NCBI RefSeq assembly: GCF_016086655.4 | Contig: NC_052136.2 | Span: 17,422,001-17,486,000 of the forward strand | Source of the DNA: Lepeophtheirus salmonis | Lineage: Eukaryota > Arthropoda > Copepoda > Siphonostomatoida > Caligidae | Length of the DNA stretch: 64,000 nt | Direction of reading: 5' to 3' | In this document: one piece after another, positions 25,550-36,490 of the stretch | Layout: each line of letters opens with the position of its first letter | Position numbering within the stretch: position 1 is the first letter of the stretch | Notes under the pieces: model-generated | Databases searched by the model: none | Seen by the model: only the letters and a program-made list of their open reading frames with translations | Told to the model about the DNA's origin: nothing | Translations under genes and position numbers: made by a program

Positions 25550-25759
25550 TCAAGGCTTCAACACCGCTTTGAAGAATGAGTAAGTTCCTTGGTCGACCTC
25601 CTCATTAAGAGAATTATTAATCTTGTTTGCCATAAACCCTTTCATTTTATCGTTGCCTGCCATCATATTATGTACGTACTCATAGAGTGGGGGAACGTCC
25701 TTGGATTTAAAAATAAAGGTAAAAGACATCATAGGTATTATATAAGGATCGAAATTCAT
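25550..25759 (-). CDS. Possible terminal coding exon, unidentified
   Basis: A minus-strand frame of 69 codons ends at TGA (25550-25552). The part after the first ~20 residues has balanced, soluble-protein composition unlike the A/T-driven frames around it (DVPPLYEYVHNMMAGNDKMK, then a stretch containing NSLNEEVDQGTYSFFK). A CAG acceptor-like site lies upstream near 25786 and keeps the frame open, so the coding part may begin there rather than at the ATG. I cannot name the protein. The C-terminus of a glutathione-transferase-like protein crossed my mind but no diagnostic motif supports it. No AATAAA signal was seen close downstream. Confidence 0.25.
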   Translation of the reverse strand: MNFDPYIIPMMSFTFIFKSKDVPPLYEYVHNMMAGNDKMKGFMANKINNSLNEEVDQGTYSFFKAVLKP

Positions 25760-25789
25760 CGATACATTTATAGTCTGTACTGAATAACA

Positions 25790-28340
25790 TTCGTTCCCTT
25801 ATGGAAAAAATAGAAATAAAAAATCACAAATTTAATTTGTCAACCTTGTGAAATACATACTATGGATGATAAATTTTAGGTATAAAGTCCAAATATGAAT
25901 TATATCTTTCAATATCTTTTCTGTATAATTTTATTGATTGATATACTGACATAATTCTCAAATTATAGGATTTAGTAGAATCTTAATGGACGCGTTTATT
26001 TAGTTCGGAACTTTAATTACATGTTTCTCCCTTTAACTTACGAGTCAAATTGATTTGATATACCAGTTTGGCAGGAAATAGATTAATATCATATCAAAAG
26101 TGCCAACTATATTTGACTCTAAGATATAAGCCAATCAGTTATCTTACTTGATAATTAGGGCAAGTGTATGTATTTATAGTTACACAACATAGTTGATCAT
26201 TGTCTTTTCCACCTGCAAAATATGCACCAACCAACAACCAATTTATTACAAAAAAAAATTCTACAATTAAAAAAAGTTTTGAGAACTATTTTAACTAAGC
26301 TATATTGAACTGTATTATTTAATTAAAATCACAACAAAGACCTAGACAGGAATATTGAAAACTTTTTGTATAATCCAATAAATTATTTTATGTGTCATAA
26401 TTTCAAAATTGTGTTCACAATAGTACTATAGTATTCAATACTTTCTTACTCTACAAAAACTGAAGACCACTGCCTTGGGGATTTTTTCCTCCTTAGAAAA
26501 TATAAGTTGAACTGTATTGATTTGGTTTTTTGGTACCTTCAAACAGTGGTTTAGAGGCCAAGCCGGATATCGAAAATCAAATCACCAACCATTGCATTGT
26601 AAAACGAAGCAGCATAGTACCTCAAATTGCAAACACTAGTTTAGCTAGTTTTTTATGTACACTAAATGTACATTTACAATTTGGATAATATCTTGTATAA
26701 TAGGTCAGTATTTTTTGGGGATTTTTTTTAGATGTTATTATAATTGGTTGGATGGAGTTGAACTATAATTAAATATAAGTTAGTGTATCATAGTAATACA
26801 ACTACTCCATTCATGAATCTCTAGAAGAGTCCATGCTCCATGTGACCTAGGAATGGCCTTTGAAGTCATAATGTATATGTCCTTCTCTAGGAGAGACTGT
26901 ACACTTACGCACTTAGAATTCATGATAGTAATTTTTTTGGAGCGCATTATCCACTGAGTTACGTCGCTATATGTTATTTCCTTAGTTTATATACTACAAA
27001 AAGGCCAAATACTCTTACCTCAAAAGTATTTCATTGAAAGAAATACAAGACCAGTTTTAGTATAAGAACACCATGAGTAGGTAATTACAAAGACTATTAG
27101 TTACAAACATCCAAATCTGAAGAATGCGTCCGGATGGAACGTCGTTCCATAAAACAAAGTTTGCATCATCATAGACATCAGGCAGTGACGTGATCATCAA
27201 TATGTCTAAGCTGTCTTTGAAGGTATTAAAATCCAATGTTCATAAGAAAAATACATACTCTAATTCTGCCTTAACTAAAAATAAAGGTTAACTTTTCACA
27301 CATATTTGGTCTGTCCAAATAAGTATAAGGATAAAATACAAGTTTTACAGAAATAATTTCATTGGATAAACTGTAGTTCAAGTGAGAAGGATGGATTGTA
27401 GTGCGGCGCCCTTTAGAATTTGGGACTTAACCAATAACCGATAACAGAATAGAGCTAGTTTTACTTTTTATAATTAAACTTCCTAATTTTTGGATAAAAC
27501 ACTGAAAAATATTTTCATAATCCAAGTTATTTTTTTAGTTCAGTTTAAGTATTTTATTAATATAATGAAGAGTATACTTTTTTAATTATAAATACTTTTT
27601 TACAGTTGTAAAAAGTGCGCATTACATTTTTATGTTATGGATCTATAGCTGTAGTATAGTATTTGGGAAGTTCTTTGTTCCAATTTTTTAATATATGTAT
27701 GATTATTTTTTTTTTTTTTTTTTTTTTTTTTTTGGGGGTTAAGTAATAATAAGTAATCATGTATGTACATATTTAGTAATCAGAGAATTACACAGAGACA
27801 CGACGTCTATGGGGGAAAGGATTATGGGCAAGACGACATGGTGTTTAGTTGGTATTAAAAGGGTATGAGTACATACAACATAAATATCTACAATCTAATA
27901 ACATATGTTACTTAAATATATTAATTATAATTTGTATCAAATTGGTATTTTGCAAGAATTTTATTAATATATAATATATTTTGACCTCAGAAATATGTTG
28001 AGAAAATATCAGTTATATTAATTATAAAAATTCATTCAGAACACAGGGATATGCTGTGAGTCAAATATTATAATTATTTAAGACCTGTGCCATTAAACAT
28101 GCATTTGTCACAATCAGGCTTGAAGTGAGAGAGTGTCGATGGTTGAACATATATATGAGTACATTTTGGTATTAGTAATTTATATTAAGACATTCAAAAT
28201 TCAATGCATTCAAAATTAGATTAAATGTATATATATCCAATGCATGAGATTACTTTCTAAATTCTGTTCTGAATTTAGTTGTAAATCTATCCTTGCTCTC
28301 AAATAAACATATGATAAAATTCTTCATTAAAGTTTCAACT
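25790..28340. other. Non-coding stretch
   Basis: No gene is recognisable. A 28-T run followed by GGGGG lies at 27706-27738. A short odd palindrome, TGGAACGTCGTTCCA, lies near 27136-27150. A tRNA-like word at 26939-26970 was considered and rejected. Confidence 0.5.
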
Positions 28341-28613
28341 AAAAAAAGAAAATTGGCTGGTGGCTATACCATGGACGACACGGGCTCGCCTAAAGGCTGA
28401 CGCAGTCGTCACAAAAGTTATCTAAATTTTATAGTTCACACGGACTGTGGGATCTATAATAAAGACGACAGAACTGGAGGATTTAATTGACGGACAACTG
28501 AGGGTGCTTCAACCGTTTTGGACAATGTTGTTGATAGATAATTATTTATGATAACTGGAGCGAGATCCTCTCTTCTCTTCAGTCGCGTGGTAGCTTGCTT
28601 ATCAGATCTACTG
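28341..28613 (+). promoter_or_regulatory. GC-raised island with initiator-like start and donor-like end
   Basis: This island is markedly richer in G+C than its surroundings. Near its end, CTCTTCTCTTCAGTCGCGTG contains TCAGTC at 28579-28584, which fits the arthropod initiator consensus TCAKTY. CTACTG followed by GTGTGTAT at 28614 could be a splice donor after a short untranslated first exon. No sustained open frame exists and no TATA box is obvious about 30 bp upstream. The plus-strand direction is inferred from this layout only. It may equally be an old repeat. Confidence 0.2.
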
Positions 28614-28619
28614 GTGTGT

Positions 28620-29017
28620 ATTTGTAATATGTATGTATATTCATGAGGCCAAGGAAGGGATACATCATTATTTCGTATATATTGAATGTTAATTATTGTT
28701 TTTATTTATGTTATACTTTCTTCTTAAGTGTATTAAGCGTATTACAAAAAAAAATCAAATCTTATGATTCTATATTATGTTTAGAAAAATAAATGGCTAT
28801 ATAATTTGAAAGAAAAAAAAAATAAAGTCTCAAAAGTAAAATCATATACGAATATCACGAGGAATTTTAGGCAAATTAATGCTAGAGAAGAGTTGGGAGA
28901 TTGGTTGTAGAAAGTTCGTTTCTCTAAAATGTAACAATAATATATTTCCTAATATCTTCAGGAAAACGATGGTTGTGGAACGATGGAAAAATTTAGAGTC
29001 TGTTTCTAAATAGGCTC
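28620..29017. other. Non-coding stretch
   Basis: A/T-rich DNA with poly-A tracts; nothing recognisable. Confidence 0.6.
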
Positions 29018-29175
29018 AGTGATGAAAATGTGTCAAAGACTTACTAAATGAAAGATATCCTAATACGCACGTGGGTACTCCCATGGAATACCATAAATAA
29101 CAAAATGGTATTTATACACACAGTCCATAGTGACAAATAGTTGTATCCATACGAATAAATTTATAGGCAATCCCT
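29018..29175 (-). repeat. Dispersed repeat family D, copy 2
   Basis: This is the inverted partner of 16020-16170. The exact 25-bp core is at 29077-29101. On the minus strand it continues with TTGTCACTATGGACTGTGTG on one side and AAGTCTTTGACACATTTTCA on the other, matching the first copy in the same order. It is non-coding. Confidence 0.75.
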
Positions 29176-30052
29176 TCTTTCGATTGCACACATGCGCATA
29201 CTTTATATAATTAACGATTCACAAAATATTCAATGCAGAGGTTTAATCGTTGTTTTAAAAAAACAAAAATAATACTATTAATTTGACTACGTGTAGTATT
29301 AATTAACTTATTTTTTACGGGTGCGTCTTTAGTTAATTAAAAATACGTAGGTATACACCAGACACCTTGTTATTTACGTATGTAATTTGATAGGAAGCCT
29401 CTTCGTGAAAGGTAGAGAACACTATACCATCGATGGATTTGAAAAACAACAACAACTCAGAGAATTAGAATGATATTGATGGATGTAATTGAGGGGTTCA
29501 TAAAAAGAATTTTATGAATGAATCAATAGGGGTTGTATGTACCTACATAATTCTCTTAATATAGATTTCATAAAGAGAATAACTGAAGGGTAATTCATAG
29601 GGAGTTGCTTTAAAATTGTATTAAACATATATTATTATCAATCATTTTTTAAAATAAACACCCCAAATAATCCTTGTAATTGGTTCCACGGGTATAACAA
29701 ACTGTTCGAGATGCAAGTGATAATATATCCGTGATACGAATTCATTCTATATATATTTTTGATCATGTAAAGGGTAGATTTCATTATTATTATTTAGAAA
29801 TAATAATAATATGAGAAATATTATTTACATAGCTCTTGAAATAAACAACTGTACTATGACAAACCCCCGACTGATGCTGTTTTTATAGGATTTTTTACTT
29901 GTGGGGTTAAGAGTTATATTTTACATCAGTACGCAAATAGATATGAATTATAATGAAGTTTTAATTAATAAGACTCAGATAAGAAAATACTTTTTAAACT
30001 TAAAATTAGTAGTAACTATAAAGTGTAACAATCAATCCCATCCTCACTAATT
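29176..30052. other. Non-coding stretch
   Basis: A/T-rich; no gene or repeat boundary recognised. Confidence 0.55.
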
Positions 30053-30370
30053 ATAAAGGGTGTCTCATTAACCCTGCCTCAGTAGAAAAATAACTATAAT
30101 AACACCGTAAAAAAAGCTTTATCTTTGTTGCCTGTATACCCTTTCACTGTGAGGTGTATTTAAAGTTTACGCAGGGATTGACGAGATTTTCTCAATGACA
30201 ATTTTTGCAACTCTACTCAGCTTTTCAATCTGTCCTAGTGGAGACTTGTCTTCAAGGCTATGTCCTTGTTTGTATCGGTTCCACAATCGAGGAACTGAAC
30301 GTCTGGATACCTCAAACTGCATAGATGCTGAAGTCAAACTAATTTTTGCCTGAAAAGACAAACAGCGCAT
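30053..30370 (-). pseudogene. Tc1-like transposase N-terminal HTH relic
   Basis: On the minus strand positions 30370-30167 read AKISLTSASMQFEVSRRSVP, then RLWNRYKQGHSLEDKSP, then KLSRVAKIVIEKISSIPA before a stop. This is the N-terminal DNA-binding part of Tc1-like transposases: a helix-turn-helix with VSRRSV as recognition helix start, a RYK-x-G-x-SLEDK-P linker (where the usual RSGRP is degraded), then a second helical segment. The catalytic domain is missing. Downstream at 30053, a TA-flanked AAGGGTGTCTCATTAACCC looks like a Tc1 terminal repeat, but its partner on the far side was not found. Confidence 0.65.
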
Positions 30371-30543
30371 TCACGATATTCATGCCTTAAACTCAGAAAT
30401 CAGACCCTCTTTATATGTTAATGTAGTAACTTTTAAATAGCGATGCACAGAACCCCCGAAATTCGACGTTCTATATGGGACTTTCATTAAAAAAATTGAC
30501 TAATAATTATTATGGTTAGTTATTTGAAAAACCTTAGTATGTA
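30371..30543. other. Short spacer between two transposon relics
   Basis: No feature recognised between the Tc1-like fragment and the TA target of the adjacent mariner copy. Confidence 0.5.
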
Positions 30544-31356
30544 TAGATAAAGGTTGGGGAAAAAGTAGTTTCGTATTTTCTTACTTTAATTCAATGCTTT
30601 ATAAAAAATGTTCTAATCATCCAATTTAGGCCAAGTGTGCCCCATTCTGTTGGATAACTTGTTTTCAATGAGAATCCAACTTCATAATGTTTTTTTTCAC
30701 AGAAGCCCATATCCCTATTGGAAATAAACTCGGAAAGCCAATTTTCACAGGCCTTTATTGAGGATAAATTTGTATCTACGAACGCGTTGTACATAGACAG
30801 GAACAGGTGGTAGTCACTTTTTGTCAGGCACAGAGTGCAGAGTGGATGCATAAGAATATCAAATCCGACCTCCAAGAGTTTCTTGCGCATAATCAAAGAT
30901 GTTTGCGGGCTGGTATTCTCTTGATTATGTCTTAATGTCTCATATTCACCAATGCTGGCCGCATTTGTTCGATCGCTAGCTTCAAATGGTCGAGTTTTTC
31001 ACAGTTAAGGAGAGAAGTGAGCGCGAAAAAATTGTTTGATCCACTGCTATGCAACACGAACCGAAAAAATATATGTCCCGTATAAATTGAATTTATAGGT
31101 CACTTTCGACGAGTTTTTCCCTTTCAGATAGTAAAAATGTAAAATATGGCGAATTTCTACCTTTGAGACCTCCATGCTCGACGCACGATAATTCACGATT
31201 GACCCAGCCATGCACAGTACTGCCCACAAAGCGTTGTAGTACTATACGCTCACAAATTTACAGCGCCTTATAGTATGATCCCATGTGACCAATAATAAAC
31301 AAGATATATTTAGTTTAAAAAAAGGGACGTAATTACTTTGTCTCCAACCTAATCTA
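30544..31356 (-). mobile_element. Internally deleted mariner element with both TIRs
   Basis: The element is 813 bp and flanked by TA at 30542-30543 and 31357-31358. The left end reads TAGATAAAGGTTGGGGAAAA and the reverse complement of the right end reads TAGATTAGGTTGGAGACAAA. Both are followed by GTAGTTTCGT or GTAATTACGT, so the inverted repeats run about 32 bp with several mismatches. The AGGTTGG core is typical of irritans-type mariners, whose full length is near 1.3 kb. About 0.5 kb is therefore missing from the middle. Confidence 0.85.
30591..31175 (-). pseudogene. Deleted mariner transposase
   Basis: Translation on the minus strand starts at ATG 31175-31173 with MEVSKVEIRHILHFYYLKGK, the canonical mariner start and first helix-turn-helix, and reaches SVRVA followed by a stop where the family has Gln. 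After FFRAH the frame jumps to EKLDHLKLAIEQMRPALVN, a block that lies far downstream in intact proteins. The second HTH and the first catalytic Asp are therefore deleted. The second catalytic block is altered (QDN reads QEN). The third remains in SDYHLF near 30800. A second frame change precedes the C-terminal part. Confidence 0.85.
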
Positions 31357-31358
31357 TA

Positions 31359-32594
31359 ATAACTTGTGTACAATGTATTAATTTAGTACAGGAAGAAACT
31401 TGTATCAGCAGATTATAAAAGCCACAGTTTGTACGTCTCATAATGTTATATTTAATTACAACATCGGTCATTTTATCGACTACTAATTGATTTCATTTTA
31501 ATCTGTTAAAATTATATATTGATTTACTATGTATTCGCAAGTAATATAACTGTAGGCATTTGAATTTTATGATGTACCTTCGACGATGTCGTATGAACAA
31601 GTGTTCTTCATTCAAAAGTCAAAGTTTACATGGAATATACAAACATTACATTATTCCCATCAAAAGTACTCCAAATTATTTAACTCATTTAGAGATTGGT
31701 TTTTCATTTATTGTTGCAAAATATATGACTAATCTATAATACTTACTAAAATAATTGATTAAATTCGATAATTTTAAAGAAACAACATCAAAATTTCACT
31801 TTTTTTGATATTTTACAGATTTTTAACGAGTCCCTGAAGGACCCTTTTTTTGGACGTTTGTTTTTCTTGTTTAAAGGAATAAAATAAAAAATATCCGGCG
31901 ATATCAAATTGCCAACTTTTGTCATTGCGGTACAGTCTAATATATATACTTGCAACATAATTTATATGAATATAACTTATCAATTTTCAAACCAATTTGA
32001 TTCCCCATCAATGCCTTACTATTTGATTGAACATAAATGTCAAAAAAGTTTGTATTTTAAATGTTGTTAAAAAAAGTTACGATAATGCCAAACTCATTTA
32101 TTTAAATAAATACTTTAAAATCTCACAAAATGCACAAAATATTATTAATTCCCTCTTAAAGGTAGATTTTGGAAAATTTTAACATGCATTTCTATATTAT
32201 TATTAAAAAATATCCACATGATTACTATATTTTAAGGCTCTTAAAAATATCAAACCCATAAAATAAAATTGAAAATAATAATAATGATTTTTTTTTTAAA
32301 TACAAAGAGGAAAAAAGTATTGCTTTTACCAAAATGGTGTAATGTTTAAGAAATGTCATGTGCTCAGTTAGTCAAATTATGAGATGTTGTAACAAATCGA
32401 AAAAAACAACATGAAACGTGATATTGCAAAATATTATGTAATAGATGGCCCCCTCTAAACTTTACTCTAAGCACTATGTTATCTTAATGAGCATTTCTTC
32501 CAAAAGGAGAAGGGGTCATTTAAAAAAAAGATGTACGCAAGTTTTTTGCATTTTTTGAAAAAATGAATAAGTATTTAGCAAAAAATAATATAAT
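31359..32594. other. Non-coding stretch
   Basis: A/T-rich, with no gene or recognisable element. Confidence 0.6.
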
Positions 32595-32730
32595 TCCCAA
32601 CTACTCAAATAATTGTTTAAAGCCTAACTAAAGCTAATTTGATTTCAACCAATCAACGTTTTACAAGTTTTTTACATTAATACGGGGCAAGACTAGTTGA
32701 AAAAATAATAGCTGACAAACAAATACACTG
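32595..32730 (+). repeat. Dispersed repeat family B copy
   Basis: The words AAGCCTAACTAAAGCTAATT, TTCAACCAATCAACGTT, GGGGCAAGACTAG and AATAATAGCTGACAAA occur in the same order as in the next copy about 290 bp on. The copy is non-coding. Confidence 0.6.
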
Positions 32731-32879
32731 TGAGTTATTATGTTAGTGGAATGAAGACATTACTTAGTTATATCATTAAAATCAACTCTGATTTACCTTT
32801 ATTGTAGCTATCAATCTGTTTTCCTTCAAATAAGTAATTAACATAGCTCAAAATCAGCTATTAACTAGTCAAAATTATT

Positions 32880-33005
32880 TCCGATTGTAGGGAATTGTTC
32901 AAGGCCTGACACTTGAATTAATTCGATTTCAACCCATCAACGTTCAGAAGAATAGTAAGGGAAGAAATGTAGAAGAAAAATCCAAGGCAGATAAAAAATA
33001 ATAGA
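32880..33005 (+). repeat. Dispersed repeat family B copy
   Basis: Same orientation as the copy at 32595. Shared words include CAAGGCCTGACACTTGAATT, TTTCAACCCATCAACGTTCA, AGAATAGTAAGGG and AAGAAATGTAGAA. The family was probably duplicated in tandem or inserted twice here. Confidence 0.6.
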
Positions 33006-34204
33006 AAATTGTCATGCCGGTAGAATCCCCATTACCCAACATACATAAAAATTTGAAGATTATTCTTTTCCCAATTGTCATTTTTTCTACTTCTGTCCTT
33101 TGATTTGATCAAAAACTTTTAAAACAAAGTGACGAAACGTGTTTGTTAGCCTTTGAAAGAGAATATAAATAAAGAAAATAATTTATCTCCCCAATATGAC
33201 ACGGATGGCATCTCGTGACGTATGTGATTTGGTCTTTTCTTTGCGGAATTCATCTTATTTGATTCAGTTAAAAGTGTGAATACATGGACGTTAGTTAATT
33301 ATTTATAAAGTAATTAATTTACCCCACAATAACCCTAGCGTACAATGAAGTATTTTTATTGGTCTTCGTTTCACTACTTATTTGAAATCGAATAAGCTCT
33401 TATTACAGAATAATACAATAGATGGTAAGAATTGAATTATATTTACTGATTCACTCCCCATTTTCCTCCTTTTTTTTAAAGGAAAGGTTGCAAGATAAAA
33501 TGAAAATAACGATATTTTGAATGGGTTCATTAAATATTCTCAAAAATAGATTTTGTATGCCATAATCTATGCAATTAAATGACTTATTGTTTAATATTAG
33601 TATAAAAATGGGGAAAAAATTAGAACGCGGTAGTTATGGCCGTTACATACCGAAATAAAGGTAATTTTTTTTAAATATTATTCATACACAGTATATGTAG
33701 TTATATTAAGTCATACATTCTGGTCGTCGTCTTCCTGATTTGTTGCTGTAAAGGCAATAACACACAAATTTTAACTTCCTGTTTTGACTTTGCATAACTT
33801 TAAAACAACCATTCACATTTTTTTTTTTTTTTTTTTTTTTTTTGCCTTCTTTATTACAAATAGAGAAACAAAACATATTTTTCTGCACATTAGTTGTTTT
33901 ATGAATTAAAACCCAGGAAACAAAATAAGCATTCTTAAATAAACAAAATAACCCACCACTTGAGAAATACTTCTCTACTACACACGGTTATTAATTGACA
34001 TTAAAGTAAACTAATTTTGAACAAAAAAGTCCGTAAGTCGTTAGCCTAATGTAACATACAATGATTTATGGGCTGACCCCTTTGAACGGTCTCTTTTACA
34101 TATAAACTTCCATACAAATCTTAGTTAAGTTTCCAACTCCTTGTATGCAGAGGTACTTAATTATCTATTTATAGAGCGTTTTGATGTGCCGTCAGCATAG
34201 TATA
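33006..34204. other. Non-coding stretch
   Basis: No gene is supported. A 26-T run lies at 33818-33843 and produces a lysine-rich minus-strand frame of no significance. Confidence 0.6.
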
Positions 34205-35105
34205 CAGGGAGTGGGGATCAAATTGTTGCCTACTTTAAACCTTGATAACTTGAAGACGACATTATCAAATAAAAAACCGGTTACCAAATAGGAAAGCTAT
34301 TCTTGTCAGCTGACGATACGTAGTTCAGTTAACATCCTGCCGTTATCATATGAGGAGATAAAGAGCTATAAGTGGAACAAGGAGCTTTGGAGGTCCGCCG
34401 TAGTCATGGCTTTGGTTAATAATAGAGGTGAAGTCTCCATTCAACGATTGCTTCAACCTTAGGAGTGACTTTACAGACTGTTCAGTGTATCTGTAAGAAG
34501 CTAGAGGACACCTGGGATGTTGATGCCACCATAAAAAGGGCACCCAAGGAGGACGGCGCCGACAGGAAGGTCAAGGACACCGACTTTGTCAACAAGGTGA
34601 AGAAGATGGTTGAGGATTACCCTACCAGGTCCATGAAGGCCATGGCGAGGCCGGAGACCGGCCCTGGGTGTGGCAACAGGACTCAGCACCCTGCCATGTG
34701 TCCAAAATCTCCATGCAGTGGTTAACCGAGAACTGTTATGACGTCGTAACCAAGGATTTGTGGCCTCCTAACTCTCCCGACCTTAATCCTTTGGACTATT
34801 TTGTCTGGGGCTATTTCGAGAGACATAGCCCCAGTCACCCCCATAGCACCAAAGCTAGCCTGATGGACTCCATCAAGGAGGTATTCGGCAACATGGACAA
34901 TGAGATGGTCAGAAGAGCCTGCGGCCGGTTCAGAGGCCGTATTGAGGCTGTTATTGATGCCAACGGTGATTATATCGAATGAATGGCTACTCTATACTTA
35001 TATGCTCGTCATAGTTTTGATTTTCAATAAAAAAGTTAAAAAATGTATATTTTGTGTTGTTTTTTTAGAAAAATATTTGGGCGACAATTTGATCCCCGCT
35101 CCCTG
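34205..35105 (+). mobile_element. D-37-D mariner-type element, internally deleted copy 1
   Basis: The element is 901 bp and flanked by TA at 34203-34204 and 35106-35107. The terminal inverted repeats are 26-27 bp (34205-34230 and 35079-35105), with left end CAGGGAGTGGGGATCAAATT and right-end complement CAGGGAGCGGGGATCAAATT. An AATAAA lies near 35026, after the transposase stop. The second copy at 49372-51533 has the same ends but a different internal deletion. Spacing of the last two catalytic residues groups it with D-37-D (maT-like) elements; that family name is inference. Confidence 0.9.
34337..34982 (+). pseudogene. D-37-D mariner transposase, dead copy 1
   Basis: The N-terminal part (YEEIKSYKW, SAVVMALVNN, then KKLEDTWDVDATIKRAPKED and VKKMVEDYPTRSMKAMAR) is a helix-turn-helix DNA-binding region. 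The start codon is CTG at 34337, where the sister copy has ATG. One base is missing near 34440 within the first HTH. A deletion then removes everything between AMAR and the second catalytic block, including the first Asp. The rest reads WQQDSAPCHVSK, then WPPNSPDLNPLDYFVWGYFE, and ends NGDYIE plus TGA. Thirty-seven residues separate the Asp of WQQD from the Asp of NPLD. The copy cannot encode an active enzyme. Confidence 0.88.
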
Positions 35106-35867
35106 TATGTCAGTCATCTTGGTGGAGGCCTCAACAGCCAAGTGTGCTAAGAATAAAAACCCCTTTTTCATTCAGATTAAGCAAAATGCTGAACTAATTA
35201 TATGTATTTCTAGAAATGGGATTGACGAAATAAAATTGTCATCAGAAGCAAATTAATCATTATATTTTAGTATGACATATTTTACATGACGTTCGTAAAA
35301 AAAGGTTTTATTTACAGAAAAATCTTTTTTTATATAACGTAGTTAAGTAATTAGATATTAGTGGAGAAGTCGATTTTAGCCTAAAAAGGAGGTATTGTAT
35401 TTATTTTTAGTGGGGTTCTCTTACCTTTCATTTCTAATATTTCTGATATGGAAGTATCAGCCTCAAAATGTTAATATCCTTAGTTTTAAGTTCTAAAAAA
35501 TATTTCGTATGGGAGGAAAAGGCTGTTCCACACAACAATATCAAATAATAACGCTCACATAAATCCATCTCCGCTATTTTGCAAATAAAAACATGTAATA
35601 TATATGATTATGAGAATAATAATCAGTATAATTAATTATAAATTAAAGGAATAATGACTAACTCATCTCATACCATTGGTACTAAAAGGTTTACTATACA
35701 AATACCCTTAGTAAACTCTAATCAAAATGAAAAACATGTATTCTAGAGGATTTTTTAAAATTTTAAACATATTTTAAGGATTGAAAATAGAGACAGAACC
35801 GTTTTTAATTCCATAAATCCCTAGTTGTATCTAATGATATGCAAATATGAATTAAGAGAATTGCACA
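35106..35867. other. Non-coding stretch
   Basis: No gene is recognisable. A plus-strand frame across 34900-35256 is a shifted reading of the transposase running into its flank. Confidence 0.6.
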
Positions 35868-36073
35868 TATCTTACAACAATATATATTTTTTTCATTATA
35901 ATAGGAACATATTATATTTTTACTTAGATATATATAATATATTCTATTATATAAAGTAATAGTAAAAAATACCCTTAACGGCGTCACGAGGGATCGATTT
36001 TAGCTTCTTGAAGTACCAAAAAGCGGGACTGGACCACAGCCCCTGGTCCTAAATAGTGACCAACTCAATACTA
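35868..36073 (+). repeat. Dispersed repeat family C, copy 2
   Basis: It aligns with 6785-7027. TTTTTTTCATTATAATAGGA, ACATATTATAT and TTACTTAG are shared on the left. GGCGTCACGAGGGATCGATT, then GGACTGGACCACA, then GGTCCTAAATAGTGACC are shared on the right. The copy is non-coding. Confidence 0.7.
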
Positions 36074-36490
36074 GTTGTATCTGTTATAGACAGTCGATAA
36101 AGATAATTGGTTATTCTTCATCTTTGAGGAATGATAGTTCTCACTATATCTCACTCTTTTTGTACCAATGATATTCCGAACTAGCAGCTTTAAGAGAGCT
36201 TAAATTTCAAATGCAAGGCTTTGATTCCCCAAAAATGGAGTTAAGTGTATTTTAAATGAAAAATTTGAAAAAGCAATTGCAATTCCATACATTTTATACA
36301 TTATACATTAATTTTAGGGGGGAGCACCTTGGAGTTGTAAATAAAAAAACCTTCTCGTATAACCTCGAGCATTTTTATTATGAATTTTCTTTTGTTTTAT
36401 TATTATTATCTTTTCTTAACTTTCATAGAGAAAAACACTCTTATTAAATATTTTAGAAAATGTATTAAATTTTATTCCATGTGGTATAAA
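36074..36490. other. Non-coding stretch
   Basis: A/T-rich; the open frame at 36256-36447 shows no domain. Confidence 0.55.

Noticed and set aside
26939..26970. Minus-strand tRNA-like 5' half (ACGTAACTCAGTGGATAATG, A-box-like)
   Set aside because: No B box, anticodon arm or acceptor pairing follows at the right distance; at most a decayed SINE head.
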